Assembly: GCA_002342785.1 (NCBI GenBank)
Contig: DDQV01000063.1
Span: 1 to 10,282, forward strand
Origin: Fusobacteriaceae bacterium UBA2433
Lineage (GTDB): Bacteria; Fusobacteriota; Fusobacteriia; Fusobacteriales; Fusobacteriaceae
DNA: 10,282 bases
Reading direction: 5' to 3'
Each line of letters begins with the position of its first letter. The first letter of the stretch is position 1. This document shows, piece by piece, positions 6,633-10,282 of the stretch. The translations under genes and the position numbers were made by a program. Below the pieces are notes generated by a model. That model saw only the letters and a program-made list of their open reading frames with translations, had not been told where the DNA came from and ran no database searches.

Positions 6633-7211
6633 ATGAAAAATAGATGTGCATGGTGTGGAGAAGATCCGTTATACATTGCTTACCATGACAATGAATGGGG
6701 AGTTCCTGTTCATGATGACAGTCTTCTTTTTGAATTTTTAATTTTAGAGGGAGCTCAGTCTGGACTTAGTTGGATAACTATTTTAAAGAAAAGAGAAAAT
6801 TATAGAGAAGCATTTCATAACTTTGATTATAAAAAAATTGCTAACTATACAGAGGAAGACATCGAACGTCTATTAGGAAATGCAGGGATTGTACGTAACA
6901 GAAGAAAGATAGAGTTGGCTATAAAAAATGCCATAGGATTTATAAAAATACAAGAAGAATTTGGTTCCTTCGATTCATATCTCTGGAAATATGTTGATGG
7001 AAACTCGATACAAAACAACTGGAAATTTATGACAGAACTTCCGACAAAAACAGAGATTTCTGAAAAATTAAGTAAAGATCTAAAAAAACGTGGATTTAAT
7101 TTTGTGGGACCTACTATTTGTTATGCATTTATGGAAGCGATAGGAATGGTAAATGACCATATTACTGATTGTTTTCGATATAAAGAAGTTATAAGATTAG
7201 AAGAAGAATAA
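6633..7211 (+). CDS. tag: DNA-3-methyladenine glycosylase I
   Basis: Tag removes 3-methyladenine from alkylated DNA, starting base-excision repair. The 192-residue product is the usual length and aligns by eye with E. coli Tag. It has the Zn ligands Cys5, His18, His176 and Cys180 (RCAWC, AYHDNEWG, DHITDC), base-binding aromatics Tyr14, Tyr17 and Trp47, and Glu39 in LEGAQSGLSW, equivalent to E. coli Glu38. The helix-hairpin-helix region follows, with KRGFNFVGPT near the C-terminus. AAGGAGG at 6618-6624, 8 nt before the ATG, sets the start. The stop overlaps the start of the next gene (TAATG), indicating coupled translation. It heads a group that includes a TfoX-domain protein, a DUF3795 protein and a decayed ycaQ-like glycosylase, pointing to alkylation or crosslink repair. 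Confidence 0.97.
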   Translation: MKNRCAWCGEDPLYIAYHDNEWGVPVHDDSLLFEFLILEGAQSGLSWITILKKRENYREAFHNFDYKKIANYTEEDIERLLGNAGIVRNRRKIELAIKNAIGFIKIQEEFGSFDSYLWKYVDGNSIQNNWKFMTELPTKTEISEKLSKDLKKRGFNFVGPTICYAFMEAIGMVNDHITDCFRYKEVIRLEEE

Positions 7212-7543
7212 TGGCTGTTTCAAAAGATTTTTTTGAATATATTAGATATCAATTCTTCGATTTAGATGGTATGACTACGCGTAGTATGTTTGGAGGAGTT
7301 GGATTATTTTGTGATGGGAAGATGTTTGGGGTCATCAGTAATGATGTAGCATATTTAAAAGTCAATGAAACAAATAAAGAAAAATATTTACTGGCAGGTT
7401 CATCACCGTTAAAACCATTTCCTCATAAACCAACTGTTCTATCATATTTTGAGATCCCAGTAGATATTTTAGAAGATCTAGAAGAATTAGTAGAGTGGGC
7501 AAAAGAATTTTTGGCCATTCAAAAAAAAATGAAATTAAAATAG
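7211..7543 (+). CDS. TfoX N-terminal-domain protein
   Basis: The 110-residue product is a lone TfoX_N domain: MFGGVGLF at 26-33 followed by DGKMFGVISNDVAYLKV (35-51), then a KP...SYFEIP strand (73-83) and a helical end with EELVEWAKEFL. It lacks the C-terminal helix-hairpin-helix half of competence regulators such as Sxy/TfoX, so a competence role should not be assumed; single-domain members are widespread and mostly uncharacterised. Its ATG shares one base with the tag stop and has no clear ribosome binding site of its own, so it is probably translated by coupling to tag. Cotranscription with a DNA glycosylase suggests a DNA-repair or regulatory partner role, which is inference. Confidence 0.88.
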   Translation: MAVSKDFFEYIRYQFFDLDGMTTRSMFGGVGLFCDGKMFGVISNDVAYLKVNETNKEKYLLAGSSPLKPFPHKPTVLSYFEIPVDILEDLEELVEWAKEFLAIQKKMKLK

Positions 7544-7547
7544 GAGG
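7542..7547 (+). promoter_or_regulatory. Ribosome binding site of the DUF3795 gene, overlapping the previous stop
   Basis: The stop codon TAG of the TfoX-domain gene provides the first bases of AGGAGG. The ATG follows after 7 nt. This decides the start at 7555 over an earlier in-frame GTG-type start at 7495 that would lie inside the TfoX-domain gene. Confidence 0.85.
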
Positions 7548-7554
7548 AAGAAGA

Positions 7555-8007
7555 ATGGATATAAGAGAACTTACTGCACCATGTGGATTGGGGTGTTTTG
7601 CGTGTGCATTTTATAGAAAGAACATTACGGAAGAGCTAACAAAGGGGACGGCTAAAAACTTTGGAGTTGAAGCAAAAGAAATACCTTGTGATGGTTGTAG
7701 AAGTGAAAGAGGTTGCTCTTTTGAGATGCCACTAACATGTGGCAAAGGGTGTATTACAAAAAAATGTGTCGAAGATAGGGGTTTGCATAATTGCTCCGAG
7801 TGTGATGAGTTTCCCTGTGAAAATTTGATGCCAGTTGCAGATATGGGAGAGAGAGTTCCTCATAACACTAAGATGTATAATTTATCTAGAATCAAATTAA
7901 ATGGTATCGAGTCATGGGGAGAAGAAGCAGCAGAGATTCAAAAAAAATATTTTAAGGGTAAATTTGTTTACGGAACTTTTCCATCTATAAGTGAGGACGA
8001 AAAATAA
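7555..8007 (+). CDS. Cysteine-rich DUF3795-type protein
   Basis: The 150-residue soluble protein has twelve cysteines: Cys10, 14, 17 (APCGLGCFAC), 45, 48, 54, 62, 66, 71, 80, 83 and 88 (CSECDEFPC). This spacing fits the DUF3795 family and suggests bound Zn or an Fe-S cluster. No function is established. The C-terminal 60 residues (MYNLSRIKLNGIESWGEEAA) are cysteine-free and helical in character. It follows tag and the TfoX-domain gene in tight spacing and lies 24 nt before the ycaQ pseudogene, all on the same strand, so the four probably form one transcript. Family assignment rests on the Cys pattern and overall look; the biochemical role is unknown. Confidence 0.85.
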   Translation: MDIRELTAPCGLGCFACAFYRKNITEELTKGTAKNFGVEAKEIPCDGCRSERGCSFEMPLTCGKGCITKKCVEDRGLHNCSECDEFPCENLMPVADMGERVPHNTKMYNLSRIKLNGIESWGEEAAEIQKKYFKGKFVYGTFPSISEDEK

Positions 8008-8322
8008 TTAAAAAATAAAGATGAGGTAAATATGTTTGAAAAAGTAGAATCATTATCTATACAACAAGCTAGGAAGTTAATATTATTATAATAAAAATTA
8101 CTTTTATTAAAACAAACGGGTAGTGCAGTAAAAAAAACTTTATCGGCAATTAAACACCTAGGATATATTCAAATCGATACCATATAAGTTATTCGTCGAG
8201 TTTATCACCATACTCTATGGAATCGTAATCCTGATTATGAAAACTCACACATCGATTGTTTAATTAAAAATAAACAGATTTTTGAATACTGGTCCCATGC
8301 GGCAGCATATCTACCTATTTAA

Positions 8323-8336
8323 GATTATAGATTATA
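8323..8336 (+). repeat. 7-bp tandem duplication (GATTATA x2) in the ycaQ pseudogene
   Basis: Two adjacent GATTATA copies. Removing one restores the frame as Asp-Tyr-Ser-Leu-Phe-His-Lys-Glu-Glu, continuing the family pattern after Tyr-Leu-Pro-Ile. This is therefore the direct cause of the first frameshift. Confidence 0.85.
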
Positions 8337-8533
8337 GTTTATTTCATAAAGAAGAACTAGCAAGTGGGAAACAAAATCATTGGTATAAGCGAGATGAAAA
8401 ATTAGTAGAATCAGTACTTAAACGAATTACTGAAGAAGGACCTTTGATGGCTAAAGACTTTGGGAATCATGGTAAAAAATTAGTAGAATGGAAGAGTAAA
8501 CAAATAAGCAAGCTTTGGAGTATCTATTTATGC

Positions 8534-8547
8534 AAGGAGATCTTATG
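8534..8547 (+). promoter_or_regulatory. Internal ribosome-binding-like site and ATG in the ycaQ pseudogene
   Basis: AAGGAG at 8534-8539, 5 nt, then ATG at 8545, in frame with the open C-terminal part to 9261 (238 codons). It could allow translation of a fragment carrying the C-terminal winged-helix region. AAGGAG also simply encodes the family's Gln-Gly-Asp stretch, so chance is possible. Confidence 0.35.
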
Positions 8548-9344
8548 GTGTCTAATAGAAATAATTTTCATAAGGTTTATGATCTTACAGAGAGAGTATT
8601 ACCAAAAAGTATCAATACTACTCTTCCAACTCCTAAAGAATATGCACGATTTTTAATTATTAGATATTTGCAAGCAAATGTACTTGGACAAATAAATGAA
8701 ATAACCTATCTTCTAAAAAATATCAAGCCTGTGGTTTCTACTGTTTTACATGAAATGCTTTTAAATAAAGAATTAATAAAGGTTAATATAAAAGAAAGTA
8801 TCTACTATATATTACCAGATTCATTGGACCTACTCGGTAAACAATTAACACGTAGTAGACTTAAGATCCTTTCTCCCTTTGACAATTTACTTATTCAGTG
8901 TAAACGTATGCAAACATTATTTAATTTTGATTATCTAATAGAGTGTTATACTCCTAAAGAAAAACGCAAATACAGTTATTTTTCTTTACCAATTTTATGG
9001 GATGGAAGGTTGGTTGCACGAATGGTCTGCAAAGTTGAAAGAGAAAAATCAATTCTACATATTAAACACCTTGCATTGGAATCATATCTAAAAAAAATGG
9101 ATGATTTTGCATTTGCATTGATTAAAGAATTTATATTATTTTTGAAGTTTAATAATTGTAAATATATAGAATTACATAGAACTACTCCTATAAATTTTAA
9201 ACCGTTTTTGCAAAATATGATAAATATTTCTTTCTTTCATAATGATCTTAGACGATCTTAAATTTCAAATTTCCAAGAACTATATTTTAGTTCATATAAA
9301 ATTATGAATTATTATAATAACTATAGATAACAATGGTTTTAAAA

Positions 9345-9373
9345 TTGAAAAAATATAGATGTGGTGATATACT
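9345..9373 (+). promoter_or_regulatory. Promoter of hldE/rfaE1
   Basis: TTGAAA (9345-9350), 17-bp spacer, TATACT (9368-9373), with an upstream TGA giving an extended -10 (TGnTATACT). Transcription would start near 9380, about 30 nt before the ATG. Together with the change of function it marks a new transcription unit after the ycaQ pseudogene. Confidence 0.7.
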
Positions 9374-9408
9374 AAAGAGAAGTAAAAATGTAATTTATAG
9401 GAGGGAAA

Positions 9409-10282
9409 ATGGTTGTTAAAACAAGATTAATGGATATTTTAGATAAATTTGAAAATATGAAAATTGCAGTAATAGGAGATATGATGCTAGACGATTATAT
9501 TATAGGAGAGGTTACTAGAATATCACCGGAAGCTCCAGTACCTGTAGTAAATGTAAAAGAAGAAAGATTTGTTTTGGGAGGAGGAGCCAATGTATTAAAT
9601 AATTTATCCTCTCTTTCATGTAGATGTTATTCTTTTGGTGTAGTAGGAGATGACAGTAATGGAAATAGATTATTAAATGAATTAAAAAAAGGAAATATAG
9701 ATACAGTTGGTGTGGTAATTGCTGAGGATAGACCAACCATAGTAAAAAGAAGAATTATAGCTCAGCATCAACAATTATTAAGATTAGACTGGGAAGATAA
9801 AAAAGATATTACTTTATATCATGAAGAACTTATTATAAAAAATTTAAATTCTCATATAGATGAGTTAGATGCAATAATTTTATCAGATTATGATAAGGGA
9901 GTACTTACCCCTACTTTAGCAAAAAAAATTATTGAGATGGCTCGTAAAAATAATATAATTGTAACTGTAGATCCAAAACCAAGTAATGCTATAAATTATT
10001 TAGGAGCTACATCTATGACTCCAAACAGAAAGGAAGCTATGGAATGTATGGGACTATCTAAAATAGATGACATAGAAAAATTAGGTCTAGAGTTAAAAAC
10101 AAAGTTAAATTTAGAAAACTTACTTTTGACTAGAAGTGAGGAAGGCATGAGTATATTTTTCGAAGATGAAATTATAAATATACCGACTTTTGCCAAGGAA
10201 GTATATGATGTAACTGGAGCAGGAGATACTGTTATTTCTGTGTTTACTTTAGCAGCAGCAGCAGGAGCATCATGGCACGAAG
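9409..10282 (+). CDS. D-glycero-beta-D-manno-heptose-7-phosphate kinase (HldE kinase domain/RfaE1), 3' end outside the window
   Basis: This cytoplasmic PfkB/ribokinase-fold enzyme puts a phosphate on C1 of heptose 7-phosphate in the route to ADP-heptose for LPS inner core. The 291 visible codons show GDMMLD (23-28), the hallmark RISPEAPVPVV (37-47), PfkB signature GGGANV (57-62) with GVVGDD, the substrate-side SDYDKGVL, and the anion-hole/catalytic motif TGAGDT with Asp273 as base. AGGAGGG at 9399-9405 sets the ATG. The gene runs off the right edge, so it cannot be told whether it is kinase only (HldA/RfaE1, about 320-330 residues) or the bifunctional HldE with a cytidylyltransferase-like adenylyltransferase domain. 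Presence supports an LPS-bearing, Gram-negative host. Confidence 0.95.
   Translation, partial: MVVKTRLMDILDKFENMKIAVIGDMMLDDYIIGEVTRISPEAPVPVVNVKEERFVLGGGANVLNNLSSLSCRCYSFGVVGDDSNGNRLLNELKKGNIDTVGVVIAEDRPTIVKRRIIAQHQQLLRLDWEDKKDITLYHEELIIKNLNSHIDELDAIILSDYDKGVLTPTLAKKIIEMARKNNIIVTVDPKPSNAINYLGATSMTPNRKEAMECMGLSKIDDIEKLGLELKTKLNLENLLLTRSEEGMSIFFEDEIINIPTFAKEVYDVTGAGDTVISVFTLAAAAGASWHE

Larger units (their letters stand above)
8032..9261 (+). pseudogene. Decayed YcaQ/AlkX-like crosslink-repair DNA glycosylase
   Basis: Piecing frames together gives about 400 residues of the YcaQ/AlkZ winged-helix family, whose studied members unhook interstrand crosslinks. The N-terminus has LSIQQARKL, then LGYIQIDTI with the QID motif typical of YcaQ (AlkX) catalytic sites, HHTLWNRNPDY and FEYWSHAAAYLP. 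The middle has NHWYKRDEKLVESVLKRI and EEGPLMAKDF; the C-terminus has LEYLFMQGDLM, VYDLTERVLP, LSPFDNLL and WDGRLVARM. Lesions: in-frame TAA at 8089, 8092, 8185 and 8320; a 7-bp tandem duplication (GATTATA, 8323-8336) shifting frame; and a second frame change within 8495-8511. From about 8512 to the stop the frame is open. The gene starts with ATG behind GAGG, 24 nt after the DUF3795 gene, as a former operon member. Family recognition is firm; sequencing error cannot fully explain six lesions. Confidence 0.9.

Noticed and set aside
6547..6636. A 29-codon open frame between tetR and tag, ending in ATGA with the tag start
   Set aside because: It has no ribosome binding site of its own, and its last codons are simply the tag ribosome binding site read as Lys/Arg. 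Most likely chance.
7495..8007. Longer DUF3795 gene starting at 7495
   Set aside because: The extra 20 codons overlap the end of the TfoX-domain gene in another frame and precede the obvious ribosome binding site; the family's conserved start follows 7555.
8089..8322. TAA codons read as sense by recoding
   Set aside because: The region also carries two frameshifting indels, and neighbouring genes end normally with TAA, so ordinary pseudogene decay explains it.
8282..8656. Independent small gene of 124 codons starting with TTG
   Set aside because: Its middle is the ycaQ-like sequence in a shifted frame; its ends are out-of-frame readings. It is part of the pseudogene.
9277..9293. Hairpin GAACTA/TAGTTC after the ycaQ pseudogene as a terminator
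   Set aside because: Only a 6-bp stem with no T run after it, so it is too weak to call.

Overview
The window looks like chromosome from an AT-rich, Gram-negative anaerobe of the Fusobacteria (Fusobacterium, Cetobacterium or Ilyobacter type). This rests on a mixture of traits: low-GC codon use and strong AGGAGG ribosome binding sites, a SAM-I riboswitch with an intrinsic terminator, an ECF vitamin/metabolite transporter, and, alongside these, an outer-membrane beta-barrel protein of the MipA/OmpV type and an LPS heptose kinase (HldE/RfaE1). The lineage is an inference; no rRNA or other marker is present.

Positions 1-4634 (minus strand) form one methionine/SAM operon. A sigma70-type promoter (TTGACC, 18 bp, TATAAT) drives a leader with a textbook SAM-I (S-box) aptamer and a terminator/antiterminator switch that can be read directly from three copies of one 11-mer. 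Behind it lie an ECF S component (UPF0397 type), a fused double ATPase (EcfA-EcfA), the EcfT transmembrane coupler and metK. The layout implies that SAM, the product of MetK, shuts off both its own synthase and the importer that probably brings in methionine or a precursor. The ATPase and EcfT genes are in the same frame and separated by a single TAG codon followed at once by a TTG start.

Positions 4635-5700 (plus strand) hold a divergent gene for a MipA/OmpV outer-membrane protein, closed by a strong terminator.

Positions 5700-9261 (plus strand) hold an apparent DNA-repair/regulator block. A TetR-family regulator has an inverted repeat inside its own promoter, suggesting autorepression. Then come tag (3-methyladenine DNA glycosylase I), a TfoX N-terminal-domain protein (joined by TAATG), a small 12-cysteine DUF3795 protein (its ribosome binding site overlaps the previous stop), and a decayed ycaQ/alkX-like interstrand-crosslink DNA glycosylase. 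The last has four in-frame TAA codons, a 7-bp tandem duplication and a second indel, yet retains a QID catalytic-type motif and a long intact C-terminal half.

Positions 9262-10282 (plus strand) have a good extended -10 promoter followed by hldE/rfaE1, which runs off the right edge. No mobile elements, tRNA/rRNA genes or CRISPR arrays were seen. The most unusual items are the tag/TfoX/DUF3795/YcaQ cluster with a possible TetR switch, the legible recent decay of ycaQ, and the one-stop-codon junction in the ECF operon.
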